Assembly: GCF_003862475.1 (NCBI RefSeq)
Contig: NZ_RRCO01000007.1
Coordinates: 62,001 to 126,000, forward strand
Length of the DNA: 64,000 nucleotides
Direction: 5' to 3'
Origin: Lachnoanaerobaculum gingivalis
GTDB taxonomy: Bacteria; Bacillota; Clostridia; Lachnospirales; Lachnospiraceae
The notes beneath the pieces are model-generated. The model had not been told where the DNA came from. It saw only the letters and a program-made list of their open reading frames with translations, and did not search any database. Of this stretch, positions 26,448 through 34,515 are shown piece by piece. Position 1 is the stretch's first letter. Each line of letters begins with the position of its first letter. The position numbers were made by a program, and so were the translations under genes.

Positions 26448-27524
26448 CTATTTTAAAGAAGCGGCATAATTATTCTCTCTTACAGTCTCTTTTTTCTTTG
26501 CAAACACCAAATGTCTTTGCACAAAGTATGATACTGTAAATAAAACCACTTCTGTTATTATCTTAGCCAAATATGCATTTATATTTAATGCTTCTACCAT
26601 TCCTCGAAGAATCAAAGTATTCATTGCAAATATAAATGCCGCAAGTCCCAGATATGAGATATATTCCCCCGCAAGATTCTTCTCGTCTTTTTTATTATTA
26701 TTAAACACAAACTTTTTATTTACAAAAAAGTTGAAGTGTAGTGATATAATGCGGGCAATCGCATTTGAAAGTATTATGCTTCCTGAAAACAAAAAGCATA
26801 TAGTGTAAAGTAAAAAATCTATAATAAAGGATAAAATAGAACTGCCACAAAACTTGATGATCTGACTGTATATTCTTGCAGAGTCTTTTATAGTATCAAA
26901 GTGACTCTCTTCATTGTCATTGATATATATCGTTTCAATTGTGTATTCTTTCATCCTGATACCTTTTCTTGCAAAATGAAGTAACATATTCATCTCATAC
27001 TCATACCTCTCACCCTTTATAAGTAGTAGCTCCGGAATCAGACTTTTGTGAAATGCCCTCATTCCGGTCTGAGTATCTTCAATATTTACACCTGTGGAAA
27101 GAGCAAATACCTTATTTGTGATATAGTTTCCTATTCTTGATCTGAGTGGCGAATCCTTTGACTGTTCTCTGCATCCAAGTATTAGGCTGTCTTCACTTTC
27201 CATTGATTTATCAAGCAGATATAGCGCGTCCTTTAGTGAATGTTGTCCGTCTGCATCCAATGTTATTACTGCAAAATCATCCTCTATTTTATTTAAATAG
27301 GACAATCCTTCTTTTATAGCGGCACCCTTTCCCTTATTTACATAAAAGTGAATGACCTTTGCTCTGCTGTTCTTTTCAAGTTGGGAAAAGAGGGGAAGAT
27401 ATTCTTCCCCTGAACCATCATTCACCACTACTACCTCTATTCCTCTTGCTTCAATGGACTGCACAAAATATATCAAATTTTCATTTGGCTTATATGCCGG
27501 TATTAGGGCAAATCTTCTTTTCAT
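26448..27524 (-). CDS. Glycosyltransferase family 2 fused to a GtrA domain
   Basis: A 358-residue membrane enzyme. Residues 1-215 are a GT-A fold glycosyltransferase of the dolichol-phosphate sugar synthase type: VVNDGSG (34-39), NKGKGAAIKEGL, metal-binding LDADGQH (89-95) and DTQTGMRAFHKSL. Residues about 225-350 are a four-helix GtrA domain (SFIIDFLLYTICFLF, FNFFVNKKFVFN). Such fusions usually make a polyprenyl-phosphate sugar and help flip it. Its start overlaps the stop of the Cthe_2159-like lipoprotein gene (TAATG), so the lipoprotein, this enzyme and the glycosidase are made together. Confidence 0.93.
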   Translation of the reverse strand: MKRRFALIPAYKPNENLIYFVQSIEARGIEVVVVNDGSGEEYLPLFSQLEKNSRAKVIHFYVNKGKGAAIKEGLSYLNKIEDDFAVITLDADGQHSLKDALYLLDKSMESEDSLILGCREQSKDSPLRSRIGNYITNKVFALSTGVNIEDTQTGMRAFHKSLIPELLLIKGERYEYEMNMLLHFARKGIRMKEYTIETIYINDNEESHFDTIKDSARIYSQIIKFCGSSILSFIIDFLLYTICFLFSGSIILSNAIARIISLHFNFFVNKKFVFNNNKKDEKNLAGEYISYLGLAAFIFAMNTLILRGMVEALNINAYLAKIITEVVLFTVSYFVQRHLVFAKKKETVRENNYAASLK

Positions 27525-29380
27525 TACTTCTCCTTTCCGGATGTATCTCCTGTCTTTTGATTACTGTTATTCTTATTCTTTTTCTTCTTAGAATCAGTTT
27601 TATTTTCACTGCTCTGATTATTTTCATTCTGTGGCGGCTGACCCATCGGTGGCTGGCCTTGGCCATTTCCTCCTCTTTCCTGGAAGTTTCCATTCATTTC
27701 AGGTGGCTGACCCATCGGTAGTTGACCAAAGTTTCCGTCTTGAGAGTTGCCGTCTCTTCCACCCTGTGGTGGCTGGCCGAAGTTTCCGTCTTGAGAGTTG
27801 CCGTCTCTTCCGCCCTGCGGTGGCTGGCCAAAGTTTCCTCTCTGTGAGTTACCGCCCATTCCACCCTGTGGCGGCTGGCCCTGGCCATTTCCCCCTCTTC
27901 CCTGTGAATTTCCATTCATCTGTGGTGGCTGACCCTGTGGTCGCTGACCATTTCCTCCCATTCCGCCCTGCGGAGGCTGGCCGAAGTTTCCTCCCTGTGA
28001 ATTTCCTGCAGTAACAGAACCCTCACTATTTCCTACACTTACCTTATAGTTCTTTCCTCTTTCAATCTCTGCACTGCTGTATAAAACTGCATTATATCTC
28101 TGTGTCTGATCTGCTGATGTGAAAAGCTCCTTTCCTGATTCGTCACTGATCTTTATAGTAGCTCCTGTAGCCGCATTGTTATCCAAGTAGTAAATAATAC
28201 TTGACTGAGTTGAATTGTTCCCGTTAAATCCTTGGAACATTCCGGAATTACCTGTTGCAAGTATGCTTCCACCTGTAATAGTACCTGTTCCGTCATAGTC
28301 AATCGGTGCATTTCCACCATTTGAAGGTCCGTCTACTATTATATTTCCACCGGAAATATTTAAATCGCCATTGGAGTCTATACCGTCACCACCCGGAATT
28401 ATATTTATATCTCCTCCTGAGATATTGATAGCATAGCTGACCTGTGATCCGTCTGTTGAGTCTCCTGCTGCATTTATACCGTCATCACTTGAATTTACCA
28501 GTATATTTCCGCCTTCAACATTTACTGTGATTCCTTCAAGACCTTCATTTGAAGTCGCTATATTTATTTTTCCGTCTTTAACAGTCAAAGTATTGTCTGC
28601 ATGTAATGCATCATCACCTGAATTGATATTCAACTCACCGTTTTCAAATGTAACATCACCCTTGGAATGCAGTGCATCCTCTACTGTAGTGATATCAAAA
28701 TTTCCATTCTTTACAACAAGTGTTTTCTTACCGTTAAGTCCATGATGTGAAGCGGTAATACTGTAGTTTCCGCTTTCTATATTCAAGTTTGATTTTGAAT
28801 GTATAGCATCCTCATATCCGCCTTCCACTGTAAGCTTACCTGATCCTGTTAAGTTTATATCTTCTTCGCTGTAAACAGCCGCATCATAAACATTGTTTTC
28901 ACTTGTGGAATTCTCATCTTGAGTATTTGCAGCTCTCATATCGCTTATCGTATTATCACTTCCATCAATAAGGTTGATATTTATATTTCCACTCTTTCCT
29001 ACAATCGGTGCATCTGAAGAATTTGATATTGTAAAGTTATCAAGATTTAAGTTTACATCTCCGTCTGAATTTACTACTATCTGTCCTTCACTCAGATTGC
29101 CTTTCAGTCTATAATTTCCTGCCTTACTTATAGTAATGATCTTTCCTTCGCTGCTTGCTCCGTCTCCATTTATTGAAACGGTATTATTATCAACATTTAT
29201 ACTTGTTTCATTACCTTGAGTTTTCTCACTTTTACTGTTAGTTACATTTGCTCTTACCGTTGCCGCATTTGCATCCTGTGATGCATTGCAGGCACCAAGT
29301 CCAAGCATCAGTCCCATTCCCATTAAGGAGAATGCAATATTTCTGTTTATCTTCTTATTATCTGTTATTTTACTTTTCAT
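27524..29380 (-). CDS. Carbohydrate-binding lipoprotein, Cthe_2159-like, with Gly/Gln/Pro repeats
   Basis: A 618-residue exported protein. Signal peptide with lipobox LGAC (Cys31). Residues about 80-440 contain regularly spaced turns such as KSNLNIESGNYSITASHHGL, GDVTFENGELNINSGDDALH and GGDINIIPGGDGIDSNGD, typical of a right-handed beta-helix and of the Cthe_2159 polygalacturonate-binding domain family. The last 150 residues are a low-complexity tail rich in G, Q, P and N, with 17-residue repeats of the type NFGQPPQGGRDGNSQDG. First gene of a four-gene operon; a GAGGAG site precedes the ATG. A direct repeat TTCACA-N5-TTCACA lies upstream (29490-29506). Likely a surface glycan binder. Confidence 0.88.
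   Translation of the reverse strand: MKSKITDNKKINRNIAFSLMGMGLMLGLGACNASQDANAATVRANVTNSKSEKTQGNETSINVDNNTVSINGDGASSEGKIITISKAGNYRLKGNLSEGQIVVNSDGDVNLNLDNFTISNSSDAPIVGKSGNININLIDGSDNTISDMRAANTQDENSTSENNVYDAAVYSEEDINLTGSGKLTVEGGYEDAIHSKSNLNIESGNYSITASHHGLNGKKTLVVKNGNFDITTVEDALHSKGDVTFENGELNINSGDDALHADNTLTVKDGKINIATSNEGLEGITVNVEGGNILVNSSDDGINAAGDSTDGSQVSYAINISGGDINIIPGGDGIDSNGDLNISGGNIIVDGPSNGGNAPIDYDGTGTITGGSILATGNSGMFQGFNGNNSTQSSIIYYLDNNAATGATIKISDESGKELFTSADQTQRYNAVLYSSAEIERGKNYKVSVGNSEGSVTAGNSQGGNFGQPPQGGMGGNGQRPQGQPPQMNGNSQGRGGNGQGQPPQGGMGGNSQRGNFGQPPQGGRDGNSQDGNFGQPPQGGRDGNSQDGNFGQLPMGQPPEMNGNFQERGGNGQGQPPMGQPPQNENNQSSENKTDSKKKKNKNNSNQKTGDTSGKEK
27724..27876. repeat. 51-bp tandem repeats encoding a 17-residue Gly/Gln/Pro unit
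   Basis: Three adjacent 51-base units, the first two almost identical and the third diverged, encode NFGQPPQGG-type units in the tail of the Cthe_2159-like lipoprotein. Further shorter QPPQGG or QPP repeats flank them. They are likely to vary in number by slippage. Confidence 0.8.
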
Positions 29381-29489
29381 AAGCTCCTCATTTCTCTTAT
29401 ACTGAATTTATTTTTAAAGGATTGTTTTCCTTTGATGCATTAAGGATACAAAAGTAAACTGAAATGAAGCTGAAAAAAACAGACTAATT

Positions 29490-29506
29490 TGTGAAGAATA
29501 TGTGAA
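29490..29506 (-). promoter_or_regulatory. Direct-repeat operator TTCACA-N5-TTCACA upstream of the Cthe_2159-like gene
   Basis: On the minus strand TTCACA is repeated with an 11-base period, a spacing typical of OmpR-family response regulator sites. The same 17-base arrangement is kept at 30931-30947, upstream of the broken copy of this gene, in a conserved block reaching the GTATCCTTA sequence. Confidence 0.5.
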
Positions 29507-29511
29507 AAAAA

Positions 29512-30084
29512 GGGGCTGTCTGGAAATGACATCCCCCTTTTTACATTTATTGTGTATAAATGACTGAAATCATACGCAAAAAAGCGCAGTTCCCCTACCC
29601 CATAGAAATTCTTTTTTGAATCTATGCGGCAGCTCCGTTTCTCATCTTTTTTTTTGATATTTATATAAATTATGGCCTATGGCCACGAGTAAAACTTCCA
29701 GTTTGACTGAATGAATACCTCTTCGGACAATTCTCTTGTACCAACGGTCGCTTTTCATAATTCCGAAAGTACCTTCTGCCTGTATCAAACGGTTCATTCG
29801 TAATAACGCACCGTGGATACTTTCCATGTTTTCGATTACTTCCTGATGCATGGAAGTTAGTTCATGATTGATCCGAACGGTTCGATTCTTGTCTGTCTTC
29901 TTACATTTATTTGCATATGGACATTCGCTGCAGTCTTCGCATTCATACAGTTCTTCCTTGTGTCCGTATTGATTTCCCCTCACATTTTTTCTGCATAAAA
30001 AATGGAATGCTTTATCGTTAGGACATCTCATGAATCCTTGCTCATCAATTCTGAAGTTAACCGCACGAAATGGATCTTCATGAT
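29512..30084 (-). mobile_element. IS1182-type element remnant (3' part)
   Basis: One end is recognisable as GGGGCTGTCTGGAAATGAC at 29512; the other end is missing, the element breaking at about 30084 inside the truncated carbohydrate-binding gene. It holds only the C-terminal part of the transposase. The 5' half of the element was lost by deletion or recombination. Confidence 0.65.
29642..30083 (-). pseudogene. Transposase fragment, IS1182 family, C-terminal part
   Basis: The ATG-initiated part is 129 residues, but the same frame extends upstream with HEDPFRAVNFRIDEQGF, in keeping with an internal fragment of a longer protein. Landmarks are the FMRCPNDKAFHFL segment, the cysteine cluster YECEDCSECPYANKCKK and the last catalytic region RLIQAEGTFGIMKSDRWYKR, ending in VLLVAIGHNLYKY, as in IS1182-type transposases. 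The N-terminal DDE portion is absent, so it cannot be active. Confidence 0.85.
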
Positions 30085-30879
30085 ATTTCCGTCTTTAACG
30101 GTCAATGTATTGTCTGCATGCAGAGCATCATCACCTGCATTGATATTTAGTTCACCGTTTTCAAAGGTAACATCACCCTTGGAATGCAGGGCATCCTCTA
30201 CAGTTGTAATCTCAAATTTACCGCCCTTTACAACAAGAGTTTTCTTTCCGTTAAGTCCATGATGTGAGGCTGTAATACTGTAATTGCCACCCTCTATATT
30301 AAGATTTGATTTACTGTGTATGGCATCCTCATATCCGCCCTCCACGACAAGTGTTCCGCTTCCTGAAATATTTATATCGGCTTCACTGTATAAAGCTGCA
30401 TCATATGCTTTAGAATCATTGGAGCTGTTCTCTATCTGAGTATTCGCAGCTCTGGTATCACTTATTTTATTATCACTGCCGTCAGCCAAATTAATATTCA
30501 AATTTCCGGTCTTTCCCACAATAGGAGCATCCTTAGAATTTGATATGGCAAAATTATCAAGATTTAAGTTTACATCTCCGTCTGCATTTACGACTATTTG
30601 CCCTTCATCCAACTTACCGCTAAGACGATAATTACCTGCCTTATTTATAGTAATAATATTGCCTTCACTGCTTGCACCTTCACCTGTTATAGTAATATTA
30701 TTATTCTCAATATTTATAGCTGTCTGTGTGCCCTGCACTTTTTGAGTTTTATCATTGTTCACATTTGCACTTACAGTTGCCGCACTTGCATTCTGTGATG
30801 CATTGCATGCACCCAGCCCAAGCATAAGTCCCTCTTTTTTAACTTCATTTTTGAAAGGATGTTTTGTTTTCCCTTCCAT
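30028..30879 (-). pseudogene. Truncated copy of the Cthe_2159-like lipoprotein gene
   Basis: A reading frame of 283 residues, about 80% alike by eye to the first half of the intact gene at 27524-29380 over GLMLGLGACNAS to LTVKDG. Both ends are broken. At the 3' end, from about 30085, it runs into IS1182 DNA and closes with an unrelated tail. At the 5' end its ATG and first 16 or so codons correspond to the untranslated leader of the intact copy: the start codon and signal-peptide coding region have been deleted. So the lipobox survives but has no proper signal peptide. The upstream promoter region is still conserved. Confidence 0.85.
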
Positions 30880-31062
30880 GCACTAAGGATACCCGAGTAA
30901 GCTGAAATGAAGCTGAAAAAATCTCTTATTTGTGAAGATAATGTGAAGAAATTTCTGCTGCATTTATTTATGGATTATCTAAACTGATTAATAATAAGAA
31001 AACAGACTATCTTTATGATAATAGTTGATATATTTAAGAATAAATAATGGAATCACAGATAA

Positions 31063-31084
31063 GTATCTATTATACTATAGATAC
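31063..31084. promoter_or_regulatory. Palindrome centred on a -10 hexamer
   Basis: Perfect inverted repeat GTATCTAT-TATACT-ATAGATAC. The central six bases are a good -10 (31071-31076) for the lipoprotein gene starting at 31109; no clear -35 is seen, which suggests activation or repression by a dimeric protein. Confidence 0.5.
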
Positions 31085-31108
31085 AAAGCATAAAGTAAGG
31101 AGGTCTAA

Positions 31109-31474
31109 ATGAGAAAAGTATTAAGATTTTTAATGATAGGTACAATATGTTGTTTGATATTTATTTTAAGCTCCTGTAGAAAATCAGATACGAATGAGAC
31201 GGGTTTTAAAAACGGTGAGATAGAGCAGCCTCAAATAATGTACAATCAGCAGATTTACTGTTACTATGCAACCGGATTTGATGATACCCTGCCACAAAAT
31301 TACTCAAAAGTTGGCGAAGTAAAAGCCGTAGACAACCGTCAAAAGCCTGATGAAGATTTTAAAGCTTGCAGGCTTGAGGTCGGACAGGCTGTCTATGCAA
31401 ATACAGGGCAGGATATCATAGATACCGTTTATGTGCAGTATAATGAAGGATATGCAAAGTTTGACCTTAATTAA
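31109..31474 (+). CDS. Small lipoprotein of unknown function
   Basis: A 121-residue protein with a signal peptide ending in lipobox LSSC (Cys23) and a mature part of about 98 residues without known motifs. The mature part holds a probable small beta domain (IYCYYATGFDDTLPQNYSKV, VGEVKAV, then VYVQYNEGYAKFDLN). AAGGAGG lies before the ATG. It is isolated on the plus strand, and its end overlaps the end of the convergent cyclase gene by eight bases. Secreted and membrane-anchored; role unknown. Confidence 0.8.
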   Translation: MRKVLRFLMIGTICCLIFILSSCRKSDTNETGFKNGEIEQPQIMYNQQIYCYYATGFDDTLPQNYSKVGEVKAVDNRQKPDEDFKACRLEVGQAVYANTGQDIIDTVYVQYNEGYAKFDLN

Positions 31475-32111
31475 ACCATGCCACCGCTCTTATCGGTGAA
31501 CCGTCACAGTTTTCTATTTTTAAAGGAAAACAGCCAAACCAAAACAACTCATCTCCACACTGCTCCAGATTGGTAAGATTTTCTATATTTATAATATCAC
31601 AGTTTTCAAAAAGCTTTTTATGGCGGGTGAGATTCTCATCCGCTATAGGATCAAGCCCCATAACATCAAAACCTATCCCCTTATAATTCCCCTTTAAAAT
31701 ATAATCCATCACTTCATCATCAATGCAGGGATAATCTCCAAAGTACTCATCACTTCCCCATCTCTTATCCCAACCCAGATTAAAGAGTAAGAAGTCGGCC
31801 ATATCGGTTTTTTCTCCATAGACTTTCAAATTCTCCATAGTGATTGGCTCACCTTCCTTTAACATTCTACAGTCTATTACAAGAGCCTTACCGATAAATT
31901 GATCTATAGAAAATTCATCCAAAGTCTTTTTTCCTTCATAAATATGTGCCGGCGGATCCACATGTGTACCCGTATGAGTATACATTTGAAGAAATGTCTC
32001 TTTAAATCCGTCCTTTTTATAAGTATTTACCGGCGTAAGCTTCGGTGTATCAGTGCCCGGATATACAGGCATTTTTTCATTTATTATATGAGTTAAATCT
32101 ATTACTTTCAT
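31467..32111 (-). CDS. Cyclase family protein (kynurenine formamidase-like)
   Basis: A 214-residue cytoplasmic metalloenzyme of the cyclase/KynB family. The metal-binding signature HTGTHVDPPAH lies near residue 47, preceded by the typical opening IDLTHIINEKMPVYPGTD. Members hydrolyse N-formylkynurenine or other amides and cyclic compounds; the exact substrate is not evident and no tryptophan-degradation genes are nearby. It starts nine bases after the stop of the isochorismatase-like gene, forming a two-gene hydrolase unit, and ends overlapping the convergent lipoprotein gene. Confidence 0.88.
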   Translation of the reverse strand: MKVIDLTHIINEKMPVYPGTDTPKLTPVNTYKKDGFKETFLQMYTHTGTHVDPPAHIYEGKKTLDEFSIDQFIGKALVIDCRMLKEGEPITMENLKVYGEKTDMADFLLFNLGWDKRWGSDEYFGDYPCIDDEVMDYILKGNYKGIGFDVMGLDPIADENLTRHKKLFENCDIINIENLTNLEQCGDELFWFGCFPLKIENCDGSPIRAVAWFN

Positions 32112-32120
32112 ATTTTATCT

Positions 32121-32642
32121 CTATTTTATATTTATCTGACAGCTTCTTAAGGTTTCCAGTGCAGCCTCATGCTTTTTAGGTGTAACACCTGCACAACAGC
32201 TTGAATCAACAAAAATCCTTGTTTCCGGCAAAAATGCCTTTAATAAAAGTGCGTTTGAAGCCACACATATATCAGTACAAAGTCCCACCATCTCTATTTC
32301 AATATCTTCAACCTTTGACAATTCAAGCATCTTATTTGCCAGATTAAGGCTTCCAAATCCGGGCTTTTTGAAGATATTTCCGGAATATATAAGCTCGGCT
32401 ATACAAGGATAAAGCTCCCATCCGGATGTGTTTTCTATACAATGTTTTACAGGAAGATTCTTTCCTTCCTGACTTTCTAAATAGTTTTCCTTATGAGTAT
32501 CCATAGTTGCAAACACATCTTCCTTAGGATATTCCAATATCTTTTTTCTTACAGCATCTACAATGGATACCGCCTCATCAGTTCCCAAACTTCCGTCAAT
32601 AAAATCCCTTTGCATATCTATTACAATCAATATCTTTCTCAT
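32121..32642 (-). CDS. Cysteine hydrolase, isochorismatase/nicotinamidase-like
   Basis: A 173-residue enzyme. The start at 32642 is chosen because GGAGG precedes it and the protein then begins MRKILIVIDMQRDF, with the catalytic aspartate; the frame itself opens 24 codons earlier. The catalytic cysteine lies in VGLCTDICVASNALLLKA, and the DTHKENYLESQEGKNLPVKH stretch matches nicotinamidase-type members that act on amides and feed NAD salvage. It is followed closely by the cyclase-family gene. Nicotinamide as substrate is plausible but unproved. Confidence 0.88.
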   Translation of the reverse strand: MRKILIVIDMQRDFIDGSLGTDEAVSIVDAVRKKILEYPKEDVFATMDTHKENYLESQEGKNLPVKHCIENTSGWELYPCIAELIYSGNIFKKPGFGSLNLANKMLELSKVEDIEIEMVGLCTDICVASNALLLKAFLPETRIFVDSSCCAGVTPKKHEAALETLRSCQINIK

Positions 32643-32702
32643 ATAGCCTCCATACCGTACAGATTCTCTGTAAATTTTAAGCTTGCAGCGGTTATACACC
32701 GC

Positions 32703-32735
32703 AATGAGGGGCAAAATCCCCTTTACCCCTCATTA
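32703..32735 (-). terminator. Hairpin after the DUF3298-type lipoprotein gene
   Basis: Stem AATGAGGGG/CCCCTCATT downstream of the lipoprotein stop, without a strong T-run; it may terminate or merely protect the message. Confidence 0.45.
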
Positions 32736-32767
32736 TATATGAAAATAAAATAATTTTAAATAAAATT

Positions 32768-34492
32768 TTATCCTACAAAAAGTATACCTTCAAAAAGTTC
32801 TTCAATATCCACTCCATCCACAGTGCCCATCCATTCATTATCCCCAAAATCAACACTGATCCTGTAACAGTCACCATCATAGTCTAAAAGAGTATAGTCC
32901 TTAAGTGAGAAGTATTTATTATCCATCCCATCCCATTCTTTATCTTCCACATATTTCTTATCGATAATTCTTACATCCATATATTCTTTTGCATCACTTT
33001 TTATAAAAAGAATATATGATTCTGCCGGTATTATAGCATCTCCATTTATATTTCCGTCGGTATCCACTTCCTTACAGGAAATATCCGACTTTGTGCGTAA
33101 AACGACTCTATCTATAATCTTATATGCATCATCCTTTTCTCTCGGATATCCGCTCTTACCTATTGACCATTCTCTTTCACCGGTTACAGTACTTAAAAGA
33201 TCAAAAGTCGTTTCCATAATAAATGAATCCGGATCTGTAAGAGTTTCCTCCAATATCTTATAGCTTCCACCATCCTCTTCATTTTCCTTATATAGTGAAT
33301 TCCTTGATAAGCTTAACAACCGGTATTCTTTTTCATTTTTATTAAGTGTATCAAGATCTATTTTATAAAGTACGTTTATATCACCTTCTTCAGCCGTAAA
33401 ATGATACATATAATATTTTCCGTCTTTTTTTACAATATATGATTCTGAACCGAATCCTTCAAACTCCAGTGTATCAACCCCTCTTACCACTACAGAGCCC
33501 ACTGTGTATTTTTCACCTGTTTCATCCGGCTCCTCATAAATATTATTTACATAGACCATATCTCTTTCACCGTCATTGTCAACATCAAGACGCAATGTCA
33601 TATCACTGTGTAAAATCGGGAATACATAATCTTTTTCCTTACTAATGTATTTGGGTTCAAATATATCTTTGGCATCATCAAAATATACCGTAATCATCTG
33701 TGTCCCCTCTTCATAGTTTCCAAGAGCATATGTATCAAAATAAAATGTAACTCCCTCGGCATTGGCAGTCCATGTCAAACCTGTAAAATCACCCTGATTA
33801 AAATCGTTTAAATACGTGGAAGGCTTCGTGATTTCAAGCTCCTTATAATCCTTTTCCGACATTTCATCCAGCAGATTTAAAAATGCTTCTCTATCTTTTA
33901 CCATATCTTTAAGCTCTATTTGTTCACCTGTTTTTGTGTCAAAATTATAGGATGTTCTTGTTTCAATCGGATGTCTGATTCCCTGCTCCTCTATTTCATA
34001 ATTCAGTATACTGACTATATCCTCATCCGCCCTCATTACATAACTCTTTGTTTCAATATATCTTGTCGTAGCGGGGTACTCGCTGTCTTTATCATTTTGA
34101 CTGTACTCTTCCAGTTCCTCCTTTATCTCCTTAAACCTGATATCCACCATATCATTATATTCATTAAGGGCATTTCTTAGAGATTCAAATTCTTTATCCT
34201 CTTCCCTCAGCTTAAAATGTACGCTGCTCATTGTATATAAATATCTGTAGTTTTCCATATCAAAATTCCCGTCATGAACTTCTTCCAAAATTATATGGGG
34301 CTTTTTAGATACGGTATTTTCCTTTTTCTTAGAGCCGACTTCCTTTTTATTTTCTTTTTTATCTTCAGTACTTTCTGTCCGCTCTTTGCTTTCCTTTATT
34401 ACTTCCTCCTCTTTCTTACAGGACGCTGATACAAATATCATTAAAATCATCAATACTGTAAGCCAAAAATATTTTTTGTTTTTAAATACCAT
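32768..34492 (-). CDS. Lipoprotein with DUF4163/DUF3298-like domains, copy 2
   Basis: A 574-residue exported protein with signal peptide and lipobox ASC (Cys25), then a highly charged Lys/Glu linker (26-65). The middle region (about 65-275) resembles the DUF4163-DUF3298 arrangement found in anti-sigma RsiV-like and PdaC-type proteins: SYNFDTKTGEQIELKDMVKD, then WTANAEGVTFYFDTYALGNY. The C-terminal half (about 290-574) starts with LRLDVDNDGERDMVYVNN, which looks like a calcium-binding or FG-GAP-like DxDxDG loop. It is a tandem paralogue of the next gene upstream, 23 bases away. Function unknown; wall or ligand binding outside the cell is likely. Confidence 0.8.
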   Translation of the reverse strand: MVFKNKKYFWLTVLMILMIFVSASCKKEEEVIKESKERTESTEDKKENKKEVGSKKKENTVSKKPHIILEEVHDGNFDMENYRYLYTMSSVHFKLREEDKEFESLRNALNEYNDMVDIRFKEIKEELEEYSQNDKDSEYPATTRYIETKSYVMRADEDIVSILNYEIEEQGIRHPIETRTSYNFDTKTGEQIELKDMVKDREAFLNLLDEMSEKDYKELEITKPSTYLNDFNQGDFTGLTWTANAEGVTFYFDTYALGNYEEGTQMITVYFDDAKDIFEPKYISKEKDYVFPILHSDMTLRLDVDNDGERDMVYVNNIYEEPDETGEKYTVGSVVVRGVDTLEFEGFGSESYIVKKDGKYYMYHFTAEEGDINVLYKIDLDTLNKNEKEYRLLSLSRNSLYKENEEDGGSYKILEETLTDPDSFIMETTFDLLSTVTGEREWSIGKSGYPREKDDAYKIIDRVVLRTKSDISCKEVDTDGNINGDAIIPAESYILFIKSDAKEYMDVRIIDKKYVEDKEWDGMDNKYFSLKDYTLLDYDGDCYRISVDFGDNEWMGTVDGVDIEELFEGILFVG

Positions 34493-34515
34493 AAAATCTC
34501 CTTAAAATTAAATCC

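Noticed and set aside
27724-27876. Regular repeats as a CRISPR array
   Set aside because: Units are adjacent with no spacers and are in coding frame, so they are protein repeats.
27631-28014. Plus-strand open frame of 127 residues rich in repeats
   Set aside because: Antisense image of the Gly/Gln/Pro repeats of the lipoprotein tail.
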